A DNA stretch of 64,000 nucleotides from JAGNZR01 sp051659505 (GCA_051659505.1 JBOFOQ010000055.1:1-64000), one strand, 5' to 3'; positions 50,062 through 59,673 are shown, counted from the stretch's first letter. Notes: generated by a model not told the origin, from the letters alone. Translations and numbers: made by a program.

Positions 50062-51525
50062 TTAGTAGTTATAAAAATAACTTCCCCCTATAAACTCTTT
50101 TAAAAGTGACATATCAGAAACATGTTTGTCGTCTATATCTACAAAACAATATAAAAATCTCAGTAGTCTTTTAGCTTCTTCATAGTATTCACTTTCTATC
50201 TTAATTTTTATGAGTTCTTTCATAGCATGTTTTTTTAACACTCCAAGCTCATATACTAAATTTGAATCAAACATAACATCAGCTTCTTCTTGAAATTTAA
50301 AAATATATTTTTCTTCTCCTCTTCTAACAGAATCCCACATAGCCAGTGTCTCTTCCACTTTTGTTCCTCTAGATAGGCTATCTCTTACTATTCTTCTAAT
50401 TTTTCTTACTTCATTTGTAGGTATTCTATTATGCATATCTATATTTAATTGAGTTAAACAACTTATATAAATTTTAAATTTTTCATTTCTTGGTATATCC
50501 CTTGTAAGTTCTTCATTAAGTCCATGTATCCCTTCGATTATTAATATTCCATTTTCAGGAATTGCCATCCAAGTTCCATGTTCTTTTCTTTTTCCAGTAA
50601 CAAAATCATATTCTGGTATTTCTACTTTTTTTCCTTCTATTAAATCTTTTATATTGTTATTTAGTAATTCCAAATCTAACGCAGTTATACTTTCAAAATC
50701 TTTTTTTCCATACTCATCTAACGGAACATTTTCTCGACCGACATAATAACTATCAAGAGAGATAAGGATTGGAAATACTCTATTAGCTTTTAAATAAAGC
50801 ATCAATCTTTTACTAAAAGTTGTTTTTCCAGAAGATGATGGTCCTGCAATTGTAACTAACTTTATTTTTTTATTTGCAATTATTTTATTTGTTAGTTTAA
50901 CAAGTTTTACTTCATGTAAGGTTTCACTTACTCTTATTAACTCTTCAATTGTTCCATTCATAGTTTTTTCATTTAAGCTTCCTATATATGAAACATCCAT
51001 CATTTCATCCCAAATTCCACATTCTCGTTGAGTTAAGGATAGTTTTGGAGTTTCTGTATATAATGGTAATTCTTTAGAATTTTTAGATAGTGGAAACCTT
51101 AATATAAAACCATCAGAATAAGAAACTAAGTCATATAAATAAATATCCCCTGTACTTGAATAAGTTTTTTCATAAAAAAAATCATGATAACCATCTAATT
51201 CATATTCTTTTATTGGTAACCACCCTGCTGTATTAACTGCTCTTACTATATCTTTTCTTTTTATAGTTTTTAATTTTTTTCTTATAACCTCTATATCATC
51301 GGTGACTAAATTAATAGGTAAATTACTTTTTATAATTTCATCCATTCTTTTTTTTATAAGGATTATTTCTTCTTGTGATATTTTCTTTTTATTTTTTAGC
51401 TCTCCATACAAACCTTTGCTCAGCGTATGTTGAATTTGAACTTCTTCTTCTGGAAATATTTCAGAAATTGATTTTAATAAAATCAATTTTAGAGTTGTAC
51501 TATACATTTTTTCATTAAATTCCAT
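50062..51525 (-). CDS. Nucleoside (uridine) kinase with N-terminal extension
   Basis: 487 residues from the ATG at 51525 (AAGGAGG precedes it; the frame runs 22 codons further up). The C-terminal part is a uridine-kinase-like P-loop kinase: AGPSSSGKTTFSKRL (Walker A), SLDSYYVGRENVPLDEYGKKDFESITALD and IIEGIHGLNEELT. The N-terminal ~240 residues resemble the ThrRS-like second additional domain plus a linker, a common arrangement for clostridial nucleoside kinases. It probably phosphorylates uridine or cytidine, but specificity is open. Confidence 0.82.
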   Translation of the reverse strand: MEFNEKMYSTTLKLILLKSISEIFPEEEVQIQHTLSKGLYGELKNKKKISQEEIILIKKRMDEIIKSNLPINLVTDDIEVIRKKLKTIKRKDIVRAVNTAGWLPIKEYELDGYHDFFYEKTYSSTGDIYLYDLVSYSDGFILRFPLSKNSKELPLYTETPKLSLTQRECGIWDEMMDVSYIGSLNEKTMNGTIEELIRVSETLHEVKLVKLTNKIIANKKIKLVTIAGPSSSGKTTFSKRLMLYLKANRVFPILISLDSYYVGRENVPLDEYGKKDFESITALDLELLNNNIKDLIEGKKVEIPEYDFVTGKRKEHGTWMAIPENGILIIEGIHGLNEELTRDIPRNEKFKIYISCLTQLNIDMHNRIPTNEVRKIRRIVRDSLSRGTKVEETLAMWDSVRRGEEKYIFKFQEEADVMFDSNLVYELGVLKKHAMKELIKIKIESEYYEEAKRLLRFLYCFVDIDDKHVSDMSLLKEFIGGSYFYNY

Positions 51526-51609
51526 GCTATTCCTCCTTGAATATTTTTCTAATTTATAAAGAGAATTAACAACTAAATTTAATTTAGTCATTAATTCTCT
51601 TTTTTACAC

Positions 51610-52563
51610 TTATAGCTCTAAAGCTCTATGACAAGCATAGAAGTGATTTTCATCCTGTACTTTTAATTCTTGAGGTTCAGAACATTTTGCTACAACATAT
51701 GGACATCTTTTAGCAAATCTACATCCTGGTTCAGGATTTACAGGAGATGTTATTTCCCCTGTTAACATTACTCTCTCCATTTTATGCTTTAGACTAGGCA
51801 CAGGTATAGCTGATAAAAGTGCTTTTGTATAAGGATGTGTAGGATTTTTAAATAATTTATGAGAAGGTGCTTTTTCCACTAACTGCCCTAGATACATAAC
51901 AGCAATATCATCTGAAAAATGCTTTACTACTGATAAATCATGAGTTATAAATAAGTAAGTTAATCCTAATTTTTTTTGTAAATCTTGCATTAAGTTTAAA
52001 ACTTGAGCTTGTATTGAAACATCAAGTGCTGACACAGGTTCATCACAAACAATAAATTTTGGATTTAGAGCTAAAGCTCTTGCAATTCCTATTCTTTGTC
52101 TTCTTCCCCCGTCTAACTCGTGGGGATAAGTATTTAAAAGTCTTTGACTTAACCCAACTGTATCCATAAGTTCTCTAACTCTATCAGTTAGCTCTTGTTT
52201 TGTTGAACATTTTTTATGGATTACTAAAGGTTCTGCTATTATCTCACTCACTGTCATTCTAGGATTTAGTGAAGCGAAAGGGTCTTGAAATATTATTTGC
52301 ATCTCTTGTCTCAACTGATTCATTTGATTTTTTGAATATTCTCTTATATTTTTACCTTGAAAAATTATCTCTCCATCTGTTGCTTCTAAAAGTCTTAATA
52401 TGACTCTACCAGTTGTAGATTTTCCACAACCTGATTCTCCTACTACACCTAGAGTCTTCCCTTTTTCTATTGAAAAATTTACTCCATCTACAGCATGTAA
52501 TAGACCTTTAGGCACATTAAAGAATTTTTTTAAATTTTTAACTTCTAATATAACTTCTGACAT
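51610..52563 (-). CDS. Peptide ABC transporter ATP-binding protein, DppF/OppF type
   Basis: 317 residues with Walker A GESGCGKST, Walker B FIVCDEPVSALD, and a signature reading LDGGRRQR (a form common in this subfamily). The C-terminal oligopeptide-transporter domain with four cysteines is present (PEPGCRFAKRCPYVVAKCSE...YACH), likely Fe-S or metal binding. Last gene of the dppBCDF-like set. Confidence 0.94.
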   Translation of the reverse strand: MSEVILEVKNLKKFFNVPKGLLHAVDGVNFSIEKGKTLGVVGESGCGKSTTGRVILRLLEATDGEIIFQGKNIREYSKNQMNQLRQEMQIIFQDPFASLNPRMTVSEIIAEPLVIHKKCSTKQELTDRVRELMDTVGLSQRLLNTYPHELDGGRRQRIGIARALALNPKFIVCDEPVSALDVSIQAQVLNLMQDLQKKLGLTYLFITHDLSVVKHFSDDIAVMYLGQLVEKAPSHKLFKNPTHPYTKALLSAIPVPSLKHKMERVMLTGEITSPVNPEPGCRFAKRCPYVVAKCSEPQELKVQDENHFYACHRALEL

Positions 52564-52572
52564 GTTGCCCCC

Positions 52573-53568
52573 CTATCCCTCTTTAATTATTGGACCATTT
52601 TCTAATTTTTCATAAGCCAAACACTTTACTCTATGTTTATCAGATATAACTGATGTTTTTGGTATTGATGTAGAGCACATTTCATTTGCATTTGGACATC
52701 TTGGATGGAATTTACAACCTTTAGGTAAATTAGTTGGGTCTGGCATAAGTCCCTTTATGGGATTTAGTCTTTCACACTCCTCATCTAAATTAGGGATTGA
52801 TCCAAATAATCCATGAGTGTATGGATGTTTTGGATTATTAAATATATCTTCTAGTGTACCACTTTCTATAATTTCTCCTGCATACATTATTGCTACTTTT
52901 TCACAAACTTGAGCTACTACTCCTAAATCATGAGTAATTAAAATCATAGAAGTTTTAAACTTATTTTTTAAATTATTCATCATATCTAAAACCTGAGCTT
53001 GAATAGTTACATCTAAAGCTGTTGTAGGCTCATCTGCTATTAATAATTTAGGATTACATGAAAGAGATATTGCAATTACAACTCTTTGTTTCATACCACC
53101 AGAAAATTGATGGGGGAAATCATTTAATCTAGCTGCAGGAATCCCAACTAATTCTAACATTTCTCCAGCTTTAATCATAGCTGCTGCTCTACTTTTTCTC
53201 TCATGTATTTCAATAACTTCTGCGATTTGTTCCCCAACTGTCATAACTGGATTTAAAGATGTCATAGGATCCTGAAATATCATAGATATTTGACTTCCTC
53301 TTATTCTTCTTAGCTCTTCTTCTGAAGCTTTTAAAAGATTTTTTCCTTCAAACAAAATTTCTCCATCAATTATTTTTCCTGGTGGGTTTGGTATAAGTCG
53401 CATTATTCCAAGAGCTGTAGTTGTTTTCCCTGCTCCAGTTTCTCCAACTAAACCTAAAGTTTCCCCTTCTTCTAATTCTATATTAATTCCATTAACTGCG
53501 TCAACTGTCTCATCTTCAGTTATATATTTTATCGTTAAATTTTTTATTTCTAAAAGTTTAGAACCCAT
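52573..53568 (-). CDS. Peptide ABC transporter ATP-binding protein, DppD/OppD type
   Basis: 331 residues from the ATG at 53568, 8 bases after the strong ribosome site GAGGTGA (a GTG four codons earlier overlaps that site). Walker A GETGAGKTT, signature FSGGMKQRV, Walker B LLIADEPTTALD, and a C-terminal cysteine motif (CKFHPRCPNANEMC). Partner of the DppF protein. Confidence 0.95.
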   Translation of the reverse strand: MGSKLLEIKNLTIKYITEDETVDAVNGINIELEEGETLGLVGETGAGKTTTALGIMRLIPNPPGKIIDGEILFEGKNLLKASEEELRRIRGSQISMIFQDPMTSLNPVMTVGEQIAEVIEIHERKSRAAAMIKAGEMLELVGIPAARLNDFPHQFSGGMKQRVVIAISLSCNPKLLIADEPTTALDVTIQAQVLDMMNNLKNKFKTSMILITHDLGVVAQVCEKVAIMYAGEIIESGTLEDIFNNPKHPYTHGLFGSIPNLDEECERLNPIKGLMPDPTNLPKGCKFHPRCPNANEMCSTSIPKTSVISDKHRVKCLAYEKLENGPIIKEG

Positions 53569-53606
53569 TAGCTTTATCACCTCATATTTTATTTTTATTC
53601 CTCTTA

Positions 53607-54503
53607 TTAGTTTTTCAATCTAGGGTCTAGTGCATCTCTTAATCCATCACCTAAAAGATTAAGGGAAAGAATAGTTATCATGATTGCTATTCCTGGGAAT
53701 GTAGTAACCCACCATGCATATCTTAGATATTGTCTACCTCCTGACAGCATAGACCCCCATTCTGGTGCTGGAGGTTGAATCCCCAGTCCTATAAAACTAA
53801 GACCTGCAGTTGAGAGTATAGCTCCTGCTACTCCTAAAGTTCCTTGAACTATAACTGGAGCTAAAGAATTAGGAATTATATGTCTAAATATAATTCTAGT
53901 ATCACTGGCTCCTATAGCTTTTGCTGCTTCTACGAACTCTTGGTCTCTAATAGATAAAACTGAAGCTCTTACTATTCTAGCATAACTAGGTACTGATGAT
54001 ATACTTATAGAAATCATTAAGTTAACTAGATTAGGTCCTAGTGCTGATACTATTGCTATAGCTAATAAAATACTTGGTACTGCTAAAAAAACATCCATTA
54101 TTCTCATTATAACATTATCTAATCTACCACCATAAAATCCCGCTACAGCTCCTAATGAGCCTCCTACCACTATGGATACTCCAACAGCTAAAACTCCCAC
54201 TTGAAGAGAAACTCTAGCTCCGTGAATTAATCTTGCAAAAATATCTCTTCCAAATTCATCTGTTCCTAGTAAATGATTTAATGAAGGAGGTTGTAGTCTT
54301 GAAGATAAATTTTGTTTTATAACAACAGTTTCATAATCTGCTATTTGATTTGCAAAAATTGCAACTAGAATCATTAATGATATTAATATTAATCCTGTCA
54401 TTGCCATTTTATTTTTTTTTAAACTTCTCCAAACTTCCGCCCATTGGCTTCTTTTTTTTCCAGCAACTTCATTATTTATATTTATGTTTATATTAGTCGA
54501 CAT
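53607..54503 (-). CDS. Peptide ABC transporter permease, DppC/OppC type
   Basis: 298 residues with an N-terminal cytoplasmic stretch, six membrane segments, and the EAA loop (EFVEAAKAIGASDTRIIFRHIIPN). The GTDEFGRDIFARLIHGAR segment is typical for DppC/OppC. Confidence 0.95.
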   Translation of the reverse strand: MSTNINININNEVAGKKRSQWAEVWRSLKKNKMAMTGLILISLMILVAIFANQIADYETVVIKQNLSSRLQPPSLNHLLGTDEFGRDIFARLIHGARVSLQVGVLAVGVSIVVGGSLGAVAGFYGGRLDNVIMRIMDVFLAVPSILLAIAIVSALGPNLVNLMISISISSVPSYARIVRASVLSIRDQEFVEAAKAIGASDTRIIFRHIIPNSLAPVIVQGTLGVAGAILSTAGLSFIGLGIQPPAPEWGSMLSGGRQYLRYAWWVTTFPGIAIMITILSLNLLGDGLRDALDPRLKN

Positions 54504-54512
54504 TGATTCCCC

Positions 54513-55439
54513 CTATTTATATTGTGATTTTATTCTTGGATCTACATAAGCGTATAAAATATCCACTAGTAAATTTACAATACTGAAAACTGTTGCCAAG
54601 AAAACTACTGCAGCTAAAACTGTTGGCGTATCCTTTTGTCTTATTGCATCTACCATCATTCTTCCTACTCCAGGCCACGAATAAACAGATTCTGTAAGTA
54701 CAGCACCACCAAGCAGTCCTCCAAACTGAAGACCAATTACAGTTATTACTGGTATAAGAGCATTTTTTAAAGCATGCTTATAAACCACTTTTTCTTCTGT
54801 TACTCCTTTTGCTCTAGCAGTTCTTATATAATCTTGACGAATAACTTCTAGCATGGATGAACGAGTCATACGGGTCACTATGGCCGCTGCTCCCGTTCCT
54901 AATGTCAAGGCTGGGAGAATCACACTCCTGAACCCTTCAAATCCTCCTGATGGTAATACTCCTAATTTTACTGAAAAAGTTAAAATTAACATTAATCCTA
55001 ACCAGAAGTTAGGCATAGCTACTCCTAATAGAGCAAATATCATACTAAAATTATCTACAAATGTATATTGTCTTGTTGCAGAAATTATTCCAATAGGAAT
55101 TCCTATTGCTACAGATATAAATACACCTAATAGAGCTAATAGAAGAGTGTTAGGAAAACGGGAGAATATCTCTCCGAAAACTTCCCGTCCAGTTGTATAA
55201 GATCTTCCAAAATCACCAACTAATGCTCTTTTTATAAAGTTTGCATATTGAATTAGAAAATGCTTATTTAAGCCCATTTCCTCTCTAAGTTGCAATATTG
55301 CATCTTTAGGAGCATTTTCTCCTAGTATAAGTTGTGCTGGGTCTCCTGGTGTCAAAGATAGAATTGTGAATACCAAAAATGAAACTCCTAGTAATACAGG
55401 AATAAGTAGTAGTATTCTTCTTAATATGTATTTGTGCAT
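54513..55439 (-). CDS. Peptide ABC transporter permease, DppB/OppB type
   Basis: 308 residues from the ATG at 55439 after GGAGG. N-terminal YILRRILLLIPVLLGVSFLVF, LTPGDPAQLILGENA and the EAA loop (DYIRTARAKGVTEEKVVYKHALKN) mark a DppB/OppB permease. First gene of the dpp-like set, 10 bases before dppC. No binding protein is in the cluster. Confidence 0.95.
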   Translation of the reverse strand: MHKYILRRILLLIPVLLGVSFLVFTILSLTPGDPAQLILGENAPKDAILQLREEMGLNKHFLIQYANFIKRALVGDFGRSYTTGREVFGEIFSRFPNTLLLALLGVFISVAIGIPIGIISATRQYTFVDNFSMIFALLGVAMPNFWLGLMLILTFSVKLGVLPSGGFEGFRSVILPALTLGTGAAAIVTRMTRSSMLEVIRQDYIRTARAKGVTEEKVVYKHALKNALIPVITVIGLQFGGLLGGAVLTESVYSWPGVGRMMVDAIRQKDTPTVLAAVVFLATVFSIVNLLVDILYAYVDPRIKSQYK

Positions 55440-55452
55440 ACCTTCCTCCATT

Positions 55453-55468
55453 AACACTATTTAGTGTT
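55453..55468. promoter_or_regulatory. Palindrome AACACTATTTAGTGTT at the dppB ribosome site
   Basis: Perfect 7-base arms around two bases, ending about 5 bases upstream of the GGAGG of dppB. It may be an operator or a small hairpin controlling translation. Confidence 0.45.
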
Positions 55469-55497
55469 CTTTTTTATTTTATTTTTATATTACATTT

Positions 55498-55526
55498 ATA
55501 ATACAATAAATATCTTTATCTGTCAA
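55498..55526 (-). promoter_or_regulatory. Promoter of the dpp-like operon
   Basis: On the minus strand TTGACA, 17 bases, TATTAT. Confidence 0.78.
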
Positions 55527-55591
55527 TTATTCTCTCTACAATATGAAATATATTTTACATATATACTATTTTTTATTATCATTTAAAATAT

Positions 55592-55624
55592 AAAAAAAGC
55601 CAATCTTAAAAGATTGACTTTTTA
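55592..55624 (-). terminator. Terminator of rpsO
   Basis: On the minus strand GTCAATCTTTTAAGATTGGC forms a stem (CAATCTT/AAGATTG) followed by a T run, 13 bases after the stop codon. Confidence 0.8.
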
Positions 55625-55636
55625 ATATTTTTTTAA

Positions 55637-55894
55637 TTACTTTCTGATACCTAATTTAACTATTAATGCTCTATATCCATCAAGGTCTTTCTTAGTTAAG
55701 TAGTTAAGAAGTCTTTTTCTTTGTCCTACCATTTTAAGTAATCCTAATCTTGAGTGGAAATCTTTTTTGTGTATTCTTAAGTGCTGTGTTAGGTGATTGA
55801 TTGTTTCTGTTAACAATGCAATTTGAACCTCTGTTGAACCTGTATCCTGTTCATTTTTTCCAAATAATTTTACTAATTCTGCTTTTGATCTCAT
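55637..55894 (-). CDS. rpsO: Ribosomal protein S15
   Basis: 85 residues with the S15 signature (GSTEVQIALLTETINHLTQHLRIHKKDFHSRLGLLKMVGQRKRLLNYL). It binds 16S rRNA in the central domain. The structured leader upstream suggests autoregulation. Confidence 0.98.
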   Translation of the reverse strand: MRSKAELVKLFGKNEQDTGSTEVQIALLTETINHLTQHLRIHKKDFHSRLGLLKMVGQRKRLLNYLTKKDLDGYRALIVKLGIRK

Positions 55895-55969
55895 AGCCTT
55901 ATTACCTCCTAAATTTATTATCTAAGCCAAGTAGTTAGGAGGCTAACCCTAAATCCTAGCTTAAATTAT
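55895..55969 (-). promoter_or_regulatory. Probable autoregulatory leader of rpsO
   Basis: The leader can fold in two ways. TTAGGAGG around the ribosome site (55905-55912) is fully complementary to CCTCCTAA (55935-55942), which would hide it. Alternatively the latter pairs, in part, with an upstream TTAGG (55948-55952), inside an outer stem TAAGC (55959-55963) with GCTTA (55923-55927). S15 leaders in other bacteria work by such switches; the RNA fold here is read by eye. Confidence 0.55.
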
Positions 55970-55975
55970 TATCTT

Positions 55976-56004
55976 ATTTTACCATATTTTATAAATAAAA
56001 TCAA
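55976..56004 (-). promoter_or_regulatory. Promoter of rpsO
   Basis: On the minus strand TTGATT, 17 bases, TAAAAT. The start of transcription is near 55969, just after the ftsH stop, so rpsO can be read apart from ftsH. Confidence 0.65.
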
Positions 56005-56009
56005 TTTTT

Positions 56010-58298
56010 TTATTTTTTAGAACTACTTTCTTCTTCTTTCACTTCATTTTCAGCCATAGCTTCTGTAGACTCAGCGTTTAACTCTTCGTCTAATTCTTCT
56101 AGTGATGTTCCAATTTCTTCTTTCTTTTCACTTATTATATCTTCAGTTTTTTCTTCTACCACTTCTTTTTCATTCTCTTCTTTTTCCAAATCTTTTTCTT
56201 CAGTTTTTTTATTTTCTTTAGGTTGTTTTGGTATTAATTCAGGTAATATTTCTCCCTGATTAAGAAGTTTTAGCTCTTCTCCTGTTATTGTTTCTCTTTC
56301 TAGAAGAGTTTTTGTTATGTAAATTAATTTATCATGATTTTCAGTTAGTAAAGTTATAACAGCAGAATAAGCATCAGTGATTATTTTTCTTATTTCATCA
56401 TCAATTTCTTTCCCTGTTATTTCACTATAGTGCTTTTGAGCAAACATATCCCCTTCACTTGTACTATCTAAAAGTATAGGTCCAAATTTTTCATTCATTC
56501 CAAATTTTGTAACCATTGCATGAGCAATAGCTGTTGCTCTTTGAATATCATTTCCTGCTCCTGTTGTTATATCGTTAAAGATAACTTGCTCTGCCGCTCT
56601 TCCAGCTAACAACACTTTTATTTCTGATATGTACTCTTTTTTTGATTTTAAATACTTGTCCTCAGTAGGTAAACTCATAGTATATCCAAGAGCAGCACTT
56701 CCTCTTGGTATTATAGTAACTTTATGAACTGGGTCAGTGTGCTCTATCATAATTTGAGTTAGAGCGTGTCCTACTTCGTGATAAGCCACTATCTCTCTTT
56801 CTTTTACAATAGTAACTCTTGATTTTCTTTCAGGTCCTATCATTACTTTTTCTGATGCTTCTTCTAAATCAGACATATTTATAGTATCTCTACTATCTCT
56901 AGCTGCTAATATAGCTGCTTCATTTAGTAAATTTGCTAAATCTGCTCCTACAAATCCAGGAGTTTTTCTAGCAACAACATCTAAATCTACATCTTCTGCT
57001 AATTTCTTATTTCTCATATGTACTCTTAATATAGCTTCTCTACCTTTAATATCAGGAGCATCTACAACTACTTGTCTATCAAATCGACCTGGTCTCATAA
57101 GGGCTCTATCTAGTACTTCTGGTCTATTAGTTGCGGCTAAAATTATAATAGTTTCATCATTTCCAAATCCGTCCATCTCAACTAGAAGTTGATTAAGAGT
57201 TTGTTCTCTCTCATCATTTCCTCCACCTTGACCGCTTCCTCTTTTTCTTCCTACAGCATCTATCTCATCTATAAAAATTATACAAGGGGCAACTTTTCTT
57301 GCCTTTGCAAATAAATCTCTAACTCTAGATGCTCCTACTCCTACAAACATCTCTACAAACTCTGACCCTGACATACTTAAAAATGGAACTCCTGCTTCTC
57401 CTGCAACAGCTTTGGCTAAAAGAGTTTTTCCTGTACCTGGACTTCCTAAAAGTAAAACTCCTTTAGGTATTTTAGCACCTATTTTTTTAAACTTATCTGA
57501 TTCTTTTAAAAATTGAACAACTTCTTCTAGCTCTAACTTAGCTTCATCTATTCCAGCAACATCATCAAATGTAACTTTAACTAAATCATCACCAGTTTCT
57601 TTTACTTTTGATTTTCCTACATTAAATATGTTAGAACCACTTCCACCACCTTTATTCATTCTAGTTAACATGAATATCCATACTCCAATAAGAAGTAACA
57701 TTGGAAACCATGAAACTAAAAGATTAAGTAAAAAAGGAAGTTCTGTTGGAGGAATAGATTTTATAGAAACATTATTACTTTCTACTAGCCCTACAAGAGA
57801 GGGGTCACCTCCTAATCTATCAGTTATCATTCTAGCTTTATAAACATCTTCTTTATCTGCTATAGTAGTTGTATAACCATATAAATACCCTTCTTTTTCT
57901 TCTAATTTTATAATACTTTTATTTTTTACTAAATCTAAAAATTCAGAATAAGCAACATCTTTTATGTTATTTTCTTTTTTATTACCCATAAACGAGGGTA
58001 AGCTCATAAATAATGTTATAATAAATAATAACATTATTAATCCTTTTAAATTAAACTTCCCTTTTCCTTTACCATCTTCAGGTTTCTTTCCACTATTAAA
58101 TCCTGATTTTAACTTTTCTTTAAGTTCATCTTTTTTTGCTGAAAAACTCTCTTTTTTATTTTCTTTTTTTTCTTCAACTTTATTCTCATCTTTTTCTTTT
58201 TCTTTTTCTTCACTCTTCTTTTCTTCATTTTTTTTATCTTCTTGTTCTTTAATCTTCCTTTCTTCTTGTTCTTCAATTAACATTATTTTTTCTTGCAA
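56010..58298 (-). CDS. ftsH: ATP-dependent zinc metalloprotease FtsH, with charged N- and C-terminal extensions
   Basis: 762 residues. AAA core: GSPGTGKT (Walker A), IIFIDEIDAVGRKRG (Walker B), SRH with RPGRFDRQ; zinc site HEVGH. Two membrane segments flank a periplasmic domain, starting near residue 88. FtsH proteins usually begin right at the first membrane segment; here ~85 residues of Lys/Glu-rich sequence precede it and ~75 acidic residues follow the protease domain. The start is TTG at 58298 (7 bases after GGAGG), inside the end of tilS. It degrades membrane and regulatory proteins. Confidence 0.95.
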   Translation of the reverse strand: MQEKIMLIEEQEERKIKEQEDKKNEEKKSEEKEKEKDENKVEEKKENKKESFSAKKDELKEKLKSGFNSGKKPEDGKGKGKFNLKGLIMLLFIITLFMSLPSFMGNKKENNIKDVAYSEFLDLVKNKSIIKLEEKEGYLYGYTTTIADKEDVYKARMITDRLGGDPSLVGLVESNNVSIKSIPPTELPFLLNLLVSWFPMLLLIGVWIFMLTRMNKGGGSGSNIFNVGKSKVKETGDDLVKVTFDDVAGIDEAKLELEEVVQFLKESDKFKKIGAKIPKGVLLLGSPGTGKTLLAKAVAGEAGVPFLSMSGSEFVEMFVGVGASRVRDLFAKARKVAPCIIFIDEIDAVGRKRGSGQGGGNDEREQTLNQLLVEMDGFGNDETIIILAATNRPEVLDRALMRPGRFDRQVVVDAPDIKGREAILRVHMRNKKLAEDVDLDVVARKTPGFVGADLANLLNEAAILAARDSRDTINMSDLEEASEKVMIGPERKSRVTIVKEREIVAYHEVGHALTQIMIEHTDPVHKVTIIPRGSAALGYTMSLPTEDKYLKSKKEYISEIKVLLAGRAAEQVIFNDITTGAGNDIQRATAIAHAMVTKFGMNEKFGPILLDSTSEGDMFAQKHYSEITGKEIDDEIRKIITDAYSAVITLLTENHDKLIYITKTLLERETITGEELKLLNQGEILPELIPKQPKENKKTEEKDLEKEENEKEVVEEKTEDIISEKKEEIGTSLEELDEELNAESTEAMAENEVKEEESSSKK

Positions 58299-59655
58299 CT
58301 TTATTCCTCCCTATTGATAATACTACTATCTTTTTATTTTTTTTTTCATCTAAATATTTAAAACTCTCACTACCTCTTACGCCACCAATCCAAACAATTT
58401 CCTCCCTATGAAGAAAAATAGGAAGAAAGTCCCTTGTTTCCAATGGAATTTTACTATTTATTAAAATATCTTTTACTTTTTTTTCCTTATCAAAACCAGT
58501 GGGAATAATTTTATCTCCAACTATTCTTGTTCTTATGATTAGTTTATCACCTAGTTCTAAGTTTGTACTAAAAGTATTTTTTTCTTTTAGTGGTGAATCT
58601 TCTAAAGTTGCTTTTATTAAATAATCTCCAAAAATTAAACTTCCTGGAATCACTAATTCACATTTAGTATCAACATTTATAAATTTATTCCCATGTGAAG
58701 ATTGTTTTTTTTCAATAAAAATATACTCATAATTTTTTACTAAAAAATTTTCTTTGTCTATAGATATTTTTTTTGTTCCACCCTTTTGTAATAATTCTAT
58801 CACACTACTGATTTTATATCTATGGCTTTTTAATTTATTTACATTTAAATAATTATTTATTATTTTTTTTTGTATAATTTTAGAGTATTTAGTAAAGTCT
58901 TCTATTAATATTTTATTATTTTTTATTATTTCATCATTTTCTACTTTTAGCTCTTCGTTTATTTCTCTAATATCTTCTATTAAACTAAATAATTTCTCTT
59001 TAAATTTAGGATTATATCTTTTTTCTATAAAAGGAATTAAATCAAGTCTTATACTATTCCTTGTAAATTCATTTTCAAAATTAGTTTCATCAACTCTATA
59101 TTCTATTTTATTAGAGTTTAAATAATCAATTATTTCATTTTTATAAATATTAATAACAGGGCGTCTGTATATACCTTTTTTTAACGCTATTCCCTCTAAC
59201 CCTTCTAAACTACTTCCACGCATCATTCTAAACAAAAATGTTTCTAATTGGTCATCTTTATTGTGAGCAGAGGCTATTTTATTTCCTTTTATTTTATTTA
59301 GTATCTCTTCAAAATATTCATATCTAACTTCTCTTCCAATCTCTTCTAGTCCTTTTTTTTCTTTTAAACTTATTTTTTCAATATCAATTTTTTTAGAGAA
59401 AACTTTTAACGAATATTTTTTTCCAATTTGATTTACAAATTCCTCATCACCATCTGAAGCTTCTCCTCTTAAACCATGATTTATATGTACTAAATATAGT
59501 TCTAAAGTTTCATCTTTTATTTTTTTATATTCCATAAGTACTTCTAGTAAAAAGACAGAATCTGGTCCTCCAGAGAATCCAATTATTATTTTGTCGCCCT
59601 TTTCAAACATCTCATGATTATCAATAAATTTAATAGCTTCTTTTAGTGGTTTCAA
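58273..59655 (-). CDS. tilS: tRNA(Ile)-lysidine synthase TilS
   Basis: 460 residues with the PP-loop GFSGGPDSVFLLEVL, the HINHGLRGEASDGDEEF signature and ASAHNKDDQLETFLFRMMRG; the C-terminal TilS domain follows. It makes lysidine at position 34 of the AUA-reading tRNA-Ile. Its end overlaps the start of ftsH by 26 bases, a common gene pair. Confidence 0.96.
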   Translation of the reverse strand: MKPLKEAIKFIDNHEMFEKGDKIIIGFSGGPDSVFLLEVLMEYKKIKDETLELYLVHINHGLRGEASDGDEEFVNQIGKKYSLKVFSKKIDIEKISLKEKKGLEEIGREVRYEYFEEILNKIKGNKIASAHNKDDQLETFLFRMMRGSSLEGLEGIALKKGIYRRPVINIYKNEIIDYLNSNKIEYRVDETNFENEFTRNSIRLDLIPFIEKRYNPKFKEKLFSLIEDIREINEELKVENDEIIKNNKILIEDFTKYSKIIQKKIINNYLNVNKLKSHRYKISSVIELLQKGGTKKISIDKENFLVKNYEYIFIEKKQSSHGNKFINVDTKCELVIPGSLIFGDYLIKATLEDSPLKEKNTFSTNLELGDKLIIRTRIVGDKIIPTGFDKEKKVKDILINSKIPLETRDFLPIFLHREEIVWIGGVRGSESFKYLDEKKNKKIVVLSIGRNKVARKNNVN

Positions 59656-59673
59656 ACTATTTCACTTCCTTTA

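Noticed and set aside
52100..52130. DppF signature LDGGRRQ as a sign of a degenerate ATPase
   Set aside because: This form is common in DppF-type proteins of clostridia and relatives, so it is not a defect.
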